Counted from the stretch's first letter, positions 16,241-24,740 are shown. The stretch: 36,082 nucleotides of DNA from Paramagnetospirillum caucaseum (GCF_000342045.1 NZ_AONQ01000045.1:1-36082), one strand, 5' to 3'. Made by a program: numbers and translations. The notes: generated by a model from the sequence alone, not told the origin.

Positions 16241-17395
16241 TCAGTTGCTCAGAACCCAGTCACCCTTGCGGATTTCCACCATGTGGAAAGCCGAAGGCGA
16301 CAGGCCCATGTGGTCGGTGGGGCTCATGGAGACCAGCCCACCGGTCCCCACATAGCCCGAGGTCTTCTCGATCTCGTCACGAACCTTGGCCTTGTCGGTG
16401 GACCTGGCGCGGTTGATGGCGGCGAGAGCGATCTGCAGGCCGTCATAGGCGTGGCCGGCGAAGGTCGAGACGTCCGACTTGAAGGCGGCCTCGTAATCCT
16501 TCTTGAAGGCGGTCACCACCGGCTTCTGCGGATCGGTGGCGGGCAGCTGGTCGGGAACCACCAGACCGGCGGCCGGCAGGCGGACGCCTTCGGTCGCGTC
16601 GCCGGCCAGCTTGATGTAGTCCTTGGAGGCGACGCCATGGGACTGGTACAGCGGCACGGCGATGCCCAGCTGCTTGAAGTTCTTGGTGACGATGGCCGGG
16701 CCCTGGCCGAAACCGAAGTTGAACACCGCCTGGACGCCCGGCGCATTCTTGATCTTGGTCAGCTGGGCGGTGACGTCGGGGTCCTTCGGCGAGTAGATCT
16801 CGTCGGCGACCACCTCGATGCCATAGCTCTTCACGACCAGCAGCGACTGATCGCGGCCCGACTTGCCGAAGCCGGCATCCTCGGAGATCATGCCGATCTT
16901 GGTGATGCCACGCTTCTTCATGTCCGAGAACACCTTCTCGGCAGCCATCTTGTCGGTGTGGGGAGTCTTGAACACCCACTTCTTCACCGGCTCGACGATG
17001 ACCACGGCACCGGCCAGCGAGATGAACGGCACCTCGTTGCGCTCGGCCAGCGGCAAGGCGGCCATGGTGGTGGCGGTGGTGGAGCCGCCGATCAGCAGAT
17101 CGACCTTGTCGCTTTCGATCAGGCGCTTGGTGAAGGTCGAGGCCTTCTCGCCGGCGCCGCCGTCGTCATAGACGACCAGTTCGACCTTGCGGCCGAGCAC
17201 GCCGCCTTCCTTGTTGATGCGCTCGACATACATTTCCAGGGTCTTCTTCTCGGGCTCGCCGAGGAAGGAGGCCGGGCCGGTGACCGACAGGATCGAGCCG
17301 ATCTTGATCGGATCGGCCGCCATGGCCTGACCGGCGAAGGTGGAGCAACCGGCGACGACGACGGCCGTCGCGCCCCATTTCATGAGGTTACGCAT
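16241..17395 (-). CDS. Periplasmic substrate-binding protein of a branched-chain-type ABC transporter
   Basis: This 384-residue periplasmic-binding protein is of the Leu/Ile/Val (Peripla_BP_6) family. The leader is 26 residues ending AMA before ADPIKIGSILSVTGPASFLG. VVVAGC (C17) within it also resembles a lipobox, so a lipid anchor cannot be excluded. YDDGGAGEKASTFTKRLIE and LIGGSTTATTMA are typical ligand-cleft regions. The ligand is not readable from sequence: members bind branched-chain amino acids, amides, or aromatic acids such as benzoate derivatives. Proximity to the pad-like operon makes an aromatic substrate plausible. GGGAGG sits 7 nt before the ATG. It is the first gene of the transporter operon. 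Confidence 0.9.
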   Translation of the reverse strand: MRNLMKWGATAVVVAGCSTFAGQAMAADPIKIGSILSVTGPASFLGEPEKKTLEMYVERINKEGGVLGRKVELVVYDDGGAGEKASTFTKRLIESDKVDLLIGGSTTATTMAALPLAERNEVPFISLAGAVVIVEPVKKWVFKTPHTDKMAAEKVFSDMKKRGITKIGMISEDAGFGKSGRDQSLLVVKSYGIEVVADEIYSPKDPDVTAQLTKIKNAPGVQAVFNFGFGQGPAIVTKNFKQLGIAVPLYQSHGVASKDYIKLAGDATEGVRLPAAGLVVPDQLPATDPQKPVVTAFKKDYEAAFKSDVSTFAGHAYDGLQIALAAINRARSTDKAKVRDEIEKTSGYVGTGGLVSMSPTDHMGLSPSAFHMVEIRKGDWVLSN

Positions 17396-17697
17396 TCATT
17401 TTCCTCCCAGAAGCAGCTCACGGCTTATCTCGCCGCGTAGCCTATCTAAGGGGCTATTTAACCCGAGAGCAACGCATTACGCCAGGAAAAAAATGCGCAT
17501 TTGAGTACCGGATTGCTTATTGACGATTCCCCGGCGATCTGCCGCCCTACCCTGACCGGATGTCCGGAAATTATCGACCAGAGGTATGCCCCCATGGCCA
17601 AAATGCGTAATCATCTTGAAACGATATGTGTCACTTTGTAACTTAGTTGTGGGGGAGTAGTACCTTGGGCGACTAATCTGCGGAGATCGGATAGGCC
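17396..17697. promoter_or_regulatory. Divergent intergenic region between the ABC operon and the EAL gene
   Basis: This 302-nt AT-richer region holds the promoters of both flanking genes. On the + strand, TTGAAA (17616-17621) and TAACTT (17639-17644) are 17 nt apart and about 55 nt upstream of the EAL start, a good sigma70 match. For the minus strand, TTAAAT near 17458 is a weak -10 with no good -35. An almost-sigma54 element (TGGC...TTGC) is one base too long. No ORF is seen. Confidence 0.45.
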
Positions 17698-19380
17698 ATG
17701 GGAAGCGGGGACACGTCTCTTATCGACAAGCTTAAGCTGCAGCGGGACCGCTTCATCGCGTTCGCGTTTGCCGGCGCCGATCTGCTGCTGGAACTGAACG
17801 ACGAGGATGTCGTCACCTACTCCGCCGGTGCGGGCGAGGCCCTTTACGGCATCTCGGATTCCGAATTGCTGGGGCGGCCCCTGGCCGAGTTCATCTTTTC
17901 CCGCGACAAGGACAAGTTCACCGACGCCATCCAGCGCCTGCGGAATTCCGGCCGCCTCGACCACACCCCGCTGTCCATGATCGGCCCCTCGGGCGCCGTA
18001 TCGCGCATGCGCATGGCCGGCATCAAACTGCCCCAGTTCCCCACCGGCTATCATCTGGTGCTGTCGCGCATCTCGCCCATCGCCTCGGGTGAGAACGACC
18101 AGTCGGGCCAGACCGCCGACCCCCGGGTGCGCTTCGTCGACATGGTGCGCCAGCGCCTGAACGAGGCCAACCGCCTGGGCGAGGATTACACCCTGACCAT
18201 GTTCGACCTGTCGGCGTCGAAATTCGGCGGGACCGAACCGGCCCTGCTGCAGAGCTTCTTCACCACGCTGCACCATACCCTGGAGAGCTGTTCGGTCCGC
18301 CAGTCGTCGGCCGGCGCGCTCAACGACCGCGCCTTCGGCCTGGTCCACGACAAGGCCATGAGTTCGGGCGACGTGCACGAGAAGGTCAACGAGGTGTTCC
18401 GCCAGTTCAGCGGCAAGGTCAAGGGCGCCAGCCTCAAGATGCACAGCGCCTCGCTGGATATGGACGATTCCGCCATGTCCGAGGACGATCTCGGCAAGGC
18501 GCTGACCTTCATCATCAACGGCTTCGTCCGGGACAGCGCCAAGTTCGCCATCAAGTCCCTGGCCGAGGGCGCCAAGGTGGCGGTGGAGGACACCCTGGTC
18601 CGGGTGCGCAACTTCCGCAAGATGATCCGCAGCGACAAGCTGGCCTTCTTCTTCCAGCCCATGGTCAACGTCTCCACCGGCACGGTGCTGGCCTACGAGG
18701 CGTTCGGCCGCATCGCCCACGACAAGGGCTTCTTCGCGCCGTCCCAGATCATTCCCTTCGCCACCGACGTGGGCGTCATCGGCGAATTCGACCTGATGGC
18801 GGTGAGAAAGGCGGTGGCCGCCATGAAGGCCGGCGCCGACATCTCGTCCCTGGCATCCATCGCCGTCAACGTGTCGGGAACCTCGCTGGGCAATCCCGCC
18901 TTCTACCACGCCCTGATCAAGATCCTGGAGGAGAACAAGCCGGTTCTCGCCCGGCTGGTGCTGGAAATCACCGACGTGGCCCGGATCTACAATCTGGACG
19001 AGGCCAGGCGCCTGCTGGCCCGCATCAAGCGCCTGGGCGTACGGCTGTCGCTGGACGATTTCGGCTCGGGCGGGGCGGCCTTCGACATCCTGAAGATCCT
19101 GCCCGCCGATTACGTCAAGATCGATCGCGACTACATCTTCGACGCGCGGGAAAAACGCGGCCGCTCGGTGCTGCGCGCCATGGTCAGCCTGACTCACGAA
19201 CTGGGCATGACCGCCATCGGCGAATGCATCGAGGACAGCCACATGCTGAATATCCTCAAGGATGTGGGCGTCGAATATGCCCAGGGCTTCTTCTTCGCGC
19301 CTCCCGCCCTGGATGCCGCGAAGAAGATCAAGTACTACAAGGACCACCTGAAGGTGGCCGAACCCTCGGCCGCCGAGTAG
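17698..19380 (+). CDS. PAS-EAL domain protein (putative c-di-GMP phosphodiesterase)
   Basis: This 560-residue cytosolic protein has no membrane helix. A PAS-like sensor occupies about 15-125 (GADLLLELNDEDVVTYSAG...). A middle region (130-300) is not recognisable. The EAL domain spans about 310-545. Motif residues present are E334 (YEAFGR in place of EALLR), N391 (VNVSG), D453-D454 (DDFGSG), K474 (YVKID), E509 and E512 (GECIED) and Q529 (AQGFFF). The ITE motif reads ITD (E to D), and LLR reads FGR, so activity may be reduced or the domain may act as a c-di-GMP receptor. No GGDEF is seen. It is divergent from the ABC operon and 112 nt upstream of an amidase gene. Confidence 0.9.
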   Translation: MGSGDTSLIDKLKLQRDRFIAFAFAGADLLLELNDEDVVTYSAGAGEALYGISDSELLGRPLAEFIFSRDKDKFTDAIQRLRNSGRLDHTPLSMIGPSGAVSRMRMAGIKLPQFPTGYHLVLSRISPIASGENDQSGQTADPRVRFVDMVRQRLNEANRLGEDYTLTMFDLSASKFGGTEPALLQSFFTTLHHTLESCSVRQSSAGALNDRAFGLVHDKAMSSGDVHEKVNEVFRQFSGKVKGASLKMHSASLDMDDSAMSEDDLGKALTFIINGFVRDSAKFAIKSLAEGAKVAVEDTLVRVRNFRKMIRSDKLAFFFQPMVNVSTGTVLAYEAFGRIAHDKGFFAPSQIIPFATDVGVIGEFDLMAVRKAVAAMKAGADISSLASIAVNVSGTSLGNPAFYHALIKILEENKPVLARLVLEITDVARIYNLDEARRLLARIKRLGVRLSLDDFGSGGAAFDILKILPADYVKIDRDYIFDAREKRGRSVLRAMVSLTHELGMTAIGECIEDSHMLNILKDVGVEYAQGFFFAPPALDAAKKIKYYKDHLKVAEPSAAE

Positions 19381-19492
19381 CCCTGCCGCGCAAGCAGCCC
19401 GGCAATGCCGCCATGGGACTGGACCCGGCCCGGTGATCTGGTATTTTTCCCTACGGGCCGCAATGGCGGCGACGTAGTGGGGGTCCCTCGAC

Positions 19493-20668
19493 ATGCATGA
19501 TCCGTTGAACGCGTTCGCTTTGGGCGGTGACGTCTACCTGGATGGCGCCAAGACCGGCCCGTTGGCGGGGCTCACCTTCGCCGCCAAGGACGTCTTCGAC
19601 GTCGCCGGCTACGTCACCGGAGCGGGCAATCCCGACTGGCGCCGTCTGGCCGAGCCGGCCCGGCATACCGCCTGGGCCATCGGTACCCTGCTGGAATCCG
19701 GCGCCCGGCTGGTAGGCAAGACCCACACCGACGAGTTGACGCGCGGCATCTTCGGCGACAATTCCCATTACGGCACCCCCGACAATCCCCGCGCCCCCGG
19801 CCATGTGCCCGGGGGATCGAGCAGCGGCTCGGCCGCCGCTGTGGCGGGCGGGCTCGCCTCCATGGCGCTGGGCACCGACACCGCCGGCTCGACCCGGGTG
19901 CCGGCGTCGTTCTGCGGGGTGTTCGGCCTGCGGCCGACCCTGGGAAGCATCCCCATGGACGGCGTGCTGAGCCAGTCCAACACCTTCGACACCGTCGGCC
20001 TGCTGGCCGACGACCCGGACATCCTCGCCAGGATGGGCGAGGCGCTGCTGCGCAAGAAGATCAAGGACGTCCGCCCCGCCCAGGTGGTGGTGCTGGAAGA
20101 CGCCCTGGCGGCCTCGGACCCGGCGGTCGCCGCCGCCATCGAGGCGGCGCTGCCCCGCATCAAGGACGCCGTCGCCCCCATCGTGCGCGGCCGCAGGGTC
20201 TCGCCGGTGCCGCTGGCCGATTGGGTCGAGCACCAGAACGCCATCCAGGGCCGCGAGGCGTGGGAACGCTTCGGCGAGTGGATCAACAATTCCAACCCCC
20301 GCTTCGGCTTCGAGGTGGCGGACAATTTCCTGCGCGGTTCCAAGGTGTCGAACCGCACCCTGTCGGCGGCGCGCGGCTTCCGCCTGCGGGCCAGGCGTTG
20401 GGTGCAGGAGGCGCTGGAGGGCAATGCCGTCCTGGTGCTGCCCACCACCCCGGTCACCGCGCCGCCGGTCCACTCGCCCCGCTCGGTGATGTGGGAGATC
20501 AGGCACCGTATCGTCAGCCTGACCACCATCGCCGGCATGGCCGGCTGCCCGCAGATCAGCCTGCCGCTGTGCACGGCCGGCGGCCTGCCGGTCGGCCTAT
20601 CGCTGATCGGCCCGCGCGGCTCGGACGCCCTGCTGCTGGCGGCGGCGCAGAGAATCGGCAAGGCCTGA
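19493..20668 (+). CDS. Amidase-signature family hydrolase
   Basis: This 391-residue enzyme hydrolyses amides by the Ser-cisSer-Lys triad. K32 is in FAAKDVFDVAG, the cis-serine in GGSSSGS (S109/S110), and the nucleophile S133 in GTDTAGSTRVPAS. The second glycine of the usual DTGGS is an alanine. It is shorter than GatA (about 480) and resembles compact plant or proteobacterial amidases, so tRNA amidation is unlikely. The substrate is unknown. The start ATG has only a weak G-rich ribosome binding site (GTGGGGG). It faces a radical SAM gene, and an 8-bp hairpin lies between the two stop codons. Confidence 0.9.
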   Translation: MHDPLNAFALGGDVYLDGAKTGPLAGLTFAAKDVFDVAGYVTGAGNPDWRRLAEPARHTAWAIGTLLESGARLVGKTHTDELTRGIFGDNSHYGTPDNPRAPGHVPGGSSSGSAAAVAGGLASMALGTDTAGSTRVPASFCGVFGLRPTLGSIPMDGVLSQSNTFDTVGLLADDPDILARMGEALLRKKIKDVRPAQVVVLEDALAASDPAVAAAIEAALPRIKDAVAPIVRGRRVSPVPLADWVEHQNAIQGREAWERFGEWINNSNPRFGFEVADNFLRGSKVSNRTLSAARGFRLRARRWVQEALEGNAVLVLPTTPVTAPPVHSPRSVMWEIRHRIVSLTTIAGMAGCPQISLPLCTAGGLPVGLSLIGPRGSDALLLAAAQRIGKA

Positions 20669-20676
20669 CCCGGTAA

Positions 20677-20695
20677 AGCGGGCGGGACGCCCGCT
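20677..20695. terminator. Bidirectional hairpin between amidase and radical SAM genes
   Basis: AGCGGGCG (20677-20684) pairs with CGCCCGCT (20688-20695) around GGA, with no T tract. It lies in the 35-nt gap between convergent stop codons. The core GGGCGGGACGCCC recurs after tyrS. Confidence 0.5.
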
Positions 20696-20703
20696 GGCCC
20701 GGA

Positions 20704-21579
20704 TCAGAACCCCCGTATCCACCGGGGCCGCACCCCGGCGCCTTCGTCCAGGGCGGCGTCGATGCGGGCCAGCAGCTTGGCCTTGTCCCTGGGCAGGTTG
20801 CCGGCCAGGGCGAGGGCGTTGCTGGCGTGGTTGGAGCGGAAGATCACCGGGGCCGGCGGGTCGAGGCGGTCCAGCAGGCGGCGCAGTTCGACCAGCACGC
20901 CGTGATCGTCCTGCCACTGGAACTCCTCGCCGAAGCGCTCGAAGAAGCGGGGGGCCACGTTGGTCTCCAGGCCCAATTGCAGGGTGGAGAGGTAGGTGGG
21001 CGGTGCCCGGTTGACCAGTTGGGCGGTGCCTTCCATGTGGTCCTCCCAGCCGGTCTTGCCCCCCAGGCCGAGGATCACCGTGGCCGAAACCTTGAGGCCG
21101 TTTTCCCGCGCCTTGGCCAGCGCGGCCTCCATCTGTTTGGCCGAGCCCTTGGCGATGCGCTTCAACAGGGCGTCCGAGCCGGTCTCGATGCCGAGATAGA
21201 CCAGCCCCAGCCGCTTGGACTTCAGCAGGGCGATGTCCTCCGGGCTCTTGCCCAGGATGTCGAAGGGGGTGGCGTAGGCGGAAATGCGCTGCAGCGCCGG
21301 GAAACGCAGAGCCAGGCGGTCGCAGATGGCGGCCAGGGCCTCGGTGGGCAGACAATAGGCGTCGCCGTCGGCCAGGAACACCCGGTGGGCGTCGGGCCAG
21401 TCCCGCGCCGCCGCGTCGATATCGGCGAAGACCTCGTCGAGCGCCCGCGCCCGGTAGGTCTTCTCCTTGTACATGGAGCAGAAGCTGCACTGGTTGTAGC
21501 GGCAACCCAGGGTCGCCTGGATGATCAGGTTGTCGCCCTCGGACGGCGGACGCCACAGGGGGAAATCATACTCAAGCAT
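20704..21579 (-). CDS. Radical SAM protein with CX4CX2C cluster motif
   Basis: This 291-residue protein has the cluster motif C26-RYNQ-C31-SF-C34, that is CX4CX2C rather than the usual CX3CX2C, followed by MYKEKTYRAR. This spacing is typical of a poorly characterised radical SAM subgroup related to the HemN/Elp3-like domain. GIETGSD (about 151-157) and the glycine-rich VILGLGGKTG are the SAM-contacting strands. No extra Fe-S cysteines are visible in the C-terminal part. The reaction is unknown. The ATG at 21579 follows AGGA; an earlier in-frame start at 21642 would add 21 unconserved residues. Confidence 0.85.
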   Translation of the reverse strand: MLEYDFPLWRPPSEGDNLIIQATLGCRYNQCSFCSMYKEKTYRARALDEVFADIDAAARDWPDAHRVFLADGDAYCLPTEALAAICDRLALRFPALQRISAYATPFDILGKSPEDIALLKSKRLGLVYLGIETGSDALLKRIAKGSAKQMEAALAKARENGLKVSATVILGLGGKTGWEDHMEGTAQLVNRAPPTYLSTLQLGLETNVAPRFFERFGEEFQWQDDHGVLVELRRLLDRLDPPAPVIFRSNHASNALALAGNLPRDKAKLLARIDAALDEGAGVRPRWIRGF

Positions 21580-21694
21580 GGTCGGTCCTTCGTCGGGATG
21601 CGGCCGGGATGCCCGCCAATAACGTCTAGGCTGTATCGACATTCAGGGAATTCGGCTGATTTCAGGCCAGAGCGTCTTCCAGACAGAAATTTCA

Positions 21695-21782
21695 GCCACA
21701 GATGAATACAGGTAAACACAGATGAATTGAGAATATTCCTTATCTGTGTCCCGCGTAGCGGGAATCTGTATTCATCTGTGGC
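21695..21782. repeat. Compound palindromic repeat of 88 bp
   Basis: Outer arms of 17 bp are perfect: GCCACAGATGAATACAG (21695-21711) and CTGTATTCATCTGTGGC (21766-21782). Inside are ACACAGAT (21716-21723) with ATCTGTGT (21742-21749), and a small hairpin CCCGC-GTA-GCGGG (21750-21762). The CACAGATGAATACAG core repeats the unit CACAGAT. It lies between the start of the radical SAM gene and the end of the glutathione reductase gene, both on the minus strand. It looks like a mobile or REP-type intergenic element. Confidence 0.8.
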
Positions 21783-21819
21783 CCGTTTTTCGTCCCATCC
21801 GCTTGAATGTCGATTGGCC

Positions 21820-23172
21820 CTAGGGGCGCTTGTCGCGCATGGTGACGAACTCCTCGGCCGAAGTGGGGTGAATGCCCACGGTCGCGTCGAACTGGGCCTT
21901 GGTGGCGCCGCATTTCAGCGCCACGGCGAAGCCCTGGACGATCTCGGGGGCATCGGCGCCGACCATGTGGACGCCCAGCACCCGGTCGGTGGCGCGGTCG
22001 ACCACCAGCTTCATCATGGTACGCTCGTCGCGGCCCGCCAGGATGTTGCGCATGGGCTTGAAGCGCGACAGGTAGACGTCGACGGCGCCAAAGCGCCGGG
22101 CCGCCTCGGCCTCGGTCAGACCCACCGTACCCACCGGCGGCAGGGAGAACACCGCCGAGGGAATGTTGTCGTAATCCATGGCGGTACTCTGGCCGAGAAA
22201 GGCGGTGCGCACGAAGGCCATGGCCTCGTTGATGGCCACCGGGGTGAGGTTGACCCGGTCGGTGACGTCGCCCACCGCCCAGATGTTGCGCACCGAGGTG
22301 CGCGACAGGGCGTCGACCATGATCGCGCCCTTGGAGTTGAGCATCACCCCGGCCTGCTCCAGCCCCAACCCCTCGGTATTGGGCACCCGCCCGGTGGCGT
22401 ACATCACCAGATCGGCGTCCAGAATCTGGCCGTCGGACAGTTCCACGCCATAGCCGTGGCCGCGCCGTTCGATGGCGCGGACCTGGGTGGTGGTGCGCAA
22501 GGTCACGCCCTTATCCGTCATCTCCTCGGCCAGGGTGGCGCGGATGTCGCCGTCGAAGCCGCGCAGCAGGGTGTCGCCGCGCAGCACCAAAGTGACGCCG
22601 ACACCGAGCGCGTTGAAGATGCCGGCGAATTCAACCGCGATATAGCCGCCGCCGACGATCACCACCCGTTCCGGCAATTGCATCAGGTCCAACGCCTGGT
22701 CGGAGGTCACGGCGTGCTCGATGCCCGGCACCTCGGGCAGGGCGGGCCGGCCGCCGGTGGCCACCAGGATGGTCTCGGCGGTGATCACCTTCAGCCCCAC
22801 CTGCACGGCGTGGGCGTTGAGCAGGGTGCCCCGGCCCTCCACCACGGTGACGCCGGATTCCTTCAGCAGGCGCATATAGACGCCTTCCAGGCGCTGCAAT
22901 TCCTCGTTCTTGGCGCTGACCAGCCGCGCCCAGTCGAAATCGGCGCCCTCCATGCTCCAGCCGAAGCCGAGCGAATCGGTCAGGTCCTCGGCGAACCTGG
23001 CGCCCATGACCAGCAGCTTCTTCGGCACGCAGCCGCGCATGACGCAGGTGCCGCCCACCCGGCTGCTCTCCACCACCGCCACCTTGCGCCCGGCCTGCGC
23101 CGCCATGCGGCAGGCCCGCACGCCGCCGGAACCGGCCCCCAGGGTGATCAGGTCGAAATCATAGGCGGCCAT
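21820..23172 (-). CDS. gor: Glutathione-disulfide reductase
   Basis: It reduces oxidised glutathione with NADPH and FAD in the cytosol. The 450 residues match bacterial GR length. FAD fold GAGSGGVRA (12-20); redox pair C43/C48 in GGTCVMRGCVPKK; NADPH fold GGGYIAVEFAG (174-184) with R198 and R205 favouring NADPH; FAD contact IWAVGDVTDR; catalytic H435 in GIHPTSAEE at the dimer interface. Both the NADPH-specific arginines and HPTSAEE separate it from lipoamide dehydrogenase and mercuric reductase. ATG 23172 follows GAGG; an in-frame extension to 23208 lacks a ribosome binding site. It is divergent from an MFS gene, with a perfect inverted repeat between them. Confidence 0.93.
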   Translation of the reverse strand: MAAYDFDLITLGAGSGGVRACRMAAQAGRKVAVVESSRVGGTCVMRGCVPKKLLVMGARFAEDLTDSLGFGWSMEGADFDWARLVSAKNEELQRLEGVYMRLLKESGVTVVEGRGTLLNAHAVQVGLKVITAETILVATGGRPALPEVPGIEHAVTSDQALDLMQLPERVVIVGGGYIAVEFAGIFNALGVGVTLVLRGDTLLRGFDGDIRATLAEEMTDKGVTLRTTTQVRAIERRGHGYGVELSDGQILDADLVMYATGRVPNTEGLGLEQAGVMLNSKGAIMVDALSRTSVRNIWAVGDVTDRVNLTPVAINEAMAFVRTAFLGQSTAMDYDNIPSAVFSLPPVGTVGLTEAEAARRFGAVDVYLSRFKPMRNILAGRDERTMMKLVVDRATDRVLGVHMVGADAPEIVQGFAVALKCGATKAQFDATVGIHPTSAEEFVTMRDKRP

Positions 23173-23212
23173 GGAACGTCCTCGGCATCGGCGATTTTTG
23201 CGTCGCAATCAA

Positions 23213-23240
23213 CTTGGCATGCCGGGACGGGCATGCCAAG
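23213..23240. promoter_or_regulatory. Perfect inverted repeat in the gor/MFS divergent region
   Basis: CTTGGCATGCC (23213-23223) and GGCATGCCAAG (23230-23240) are perfect 11-bp arms around GGGACG. A second, short palindrome, TTGCG-T-CGCAA, is at 23198-23208. The 97-nt gap serves two divergent genes, so an operator that controls both is likely; an mRNA hairpin in the MFS leader is the alternative. Confidence 0.55.
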
Positions 23241-23269
23241 GTGCCAGGAGATTGGTTACCAGGACAACA

Positions 23270-24529
23270 ATGCCTGATCCCTCCGAGCATCCCCTCGTCC
23301 GCCGCCTGCCCTTCCATTACGGCTGGGCGGTGGTCGCCGCCGGCAGCGTCGGTATTTTCGCCTGCCTGGGGCTGGGCCGCTTCGCGCTCGGCATGCTCCT
23401 GCCCTCCATGGGGCTGTCGCTGGAACTGTCCCGCAGCGAGATGGGCTGGATTTCCACCGGCAATTTCGTCGGCTACATGGCCGCCGTGCTGCTGGGCGGA
23501 CGGATGGTCGGCCGCTGGGGGGCGCGCCGCACCGTGGTGGGCGGCCTCGTCCTGGTCGGGCTGTCCATGATGGCGGTGTCGCGGGCCGAGGGTTTCGCCC
23601 AGGTTCTGCTGCTTTACCTGCTGACCGGCTTCGGCAGCGGCTCGGCCAACGTGCCGGTAATGGGGCTGATCGCCCACTGGTTCGGCCGCCGGGTCAGGGG
23701 CCGCGCCGCCGGTTTCGTGGTGATCGGCTCGGGCGTCGCCATCATGACCGCCGGCGCCCTGGTGCCGGCCATCAACGCCGCCTACGGCGCCGAGGGCTGG
23801 CGCCTGTCGTGGCTGGTGATCGGCCTGATGGTGCTGGGCGCCGCGGCGATCGACCTGCTGGTGCTGCGCGACACTCCGTCCGAGCTGGGCCTGTCGCCGG
23901 TCACCGGCGCCCCGGCCGCCGGACCGGGCGCCCCCGCCCCGGTCTGCGCCGCCGCCCCCAGCCCGGCGGCCAAGCGCCGCATCCTGGCCCATCTGGGGGC
24001 GGTCTACGCCGCCTTCGGCTTCACCTACGTGATCTATGCCACCTTCATCGTCATCGCCCTGGTGCAGGAGCGCGGCTTTCCCGAATCCACCGCCGGCATG
24101 TTCTGGTCGTGGATCGGCTTCCTGTCCCTGGCCTCGGGTCCGGTGTTCGGCGGATTGTCGGACCGCATCGGCCGGCGGGCCGGGCTGATGATCGTCTTCG
24201 CCTTCCAGACCACCGCCTATGTGCTGGTGGCGCTGCCGCTGCCCGAGCCGTTCCTCTACGCTTCCATCGCCCTGTTCGGGCTGGTGGTGTGGGCCATCCC
24301 CTCGATCATGGCGGCGGCGGTGGGCGATTATCTCGGGCCGGAGCAGGCGGCGGCGGCCTTCGGGACCATCACCATGGTCTTTGCCCTGGGCCAGATCGTC
24401 GGCCCGGCGGTGGCCGGGTGGATGGCGGATTTCTGGGGCGGTTTTTCCGGGGCCTTCGCCATGGCGGCGGCGGTGGCGGGACTGGGCCTGGCCGGTTCGG
24501 CCTTCCTGCCCAATCCCAGGAAGCCCTGA
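23270..24529 (+). CDS. Major facilitator superfamily transporter
   Basis: This 419-residue inner-membrane protein has about 12 hydrophobic segments in two halves. They are joined by a Pro/Ala-rich loop near residues 205-235 (GAPAAGPGAPAP). The motif after the second helix reads GGRMVGRWGARRTVV and its pseudo-repeat in the second half FGGLSDRIGRRAGLM, both MFS motif A. It resembles YbfB/OFA-like carriers. The substrate is unknown. The ATG at 23270 follows AGGA. It shares its promoter region with gor. Its stop is only 3 nt from the convergent iscX stop, so one transcript must enter the other gene. Confidence 0.88.
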   Translation: MPDPSEHPLVRRLPFHYGWAVVAAGSVGIFACLGLGRFALGMLLPSMGLSLELSRSEMGWISTGNFVGYMAAVLLGGRMVGRWGARRTVVGGLVLVGLSMMAVSRAEGFAQVLLLYLLTGFGSGSANVPVMGLIAHWFGRRVRGRAAGFVVIGSGVAIMTAGALVPAINAAYGAEGWRLSWLVIGLMVLGAAAIDLLVLRDTPSELGLSPVTGAPAAGPGAPAPVCAAAPSPAAKRRILAHLGAVYAAFGFTYVIYATFIVIALVQERGFPESTAGMFWSWIGFLSLASGPVFGGLSDRIGRRAGLMIVFAFQTTAYVLVALPLPEPFLYASIALFGLVVWAIPSIMAAAVGDYLGPEQAAAAFGTITMVFALGQIVGPAVAGWMADFWGGFSGAFAMAAAVAGLGLAGSAFLPNPRKP

Positions 24530-24532
24530 GGG

Positions 24533-24727
24533 TCAGTCCCGCTCGTCGATCCAGGCCATCTGGATGGCCTCGAGGATCTTCTCGCTGGACTTGGCGGGAT
24601 CGTCGGCGAAGCCGGGCAGCGCGCAGACCCAGGCATGCAGGTCGGTGAAGCGCAGGTTGACGTTGTCGGCGTCCGCGTGCGCTTCCTCCAGGGCGATGGC
24701 GATGTCGAGGGTGTCGGTCCACTTCAT
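24533..24727 (-). CDS. iscX: IscX (Fe-S assembly accessory protein)
   Basis: This 64-residue acidic protein with the IscX core (KWTDTLDIAIALEEAHADAD and the LHAWVCALPGF region) binds IscS and ferrous iron and tunes the rate of cluster assembly. It is the last gene of the isc operon, 13 nt after fdx. Length and ending (AIQMAWIDERD) match the family. Confidence 0.95.
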   Translation of the reverse strand: MKWTDTLDIAIALEEAHADADNVNLRFTDLHAWVCALPGFADDPAKSSEKILEAIQMAWIDERD

Positions 24728-24740
24728 CGCCGCGCGCTCC

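Noticed and set aside
17469-17484. A sigma54-like element (TGGC...TTGC on the minus strand) upstream of the ABC operon
   Set aside because: The GG and GC are 11 nt apart instead of 10, which sigma54 tolerates poorly.
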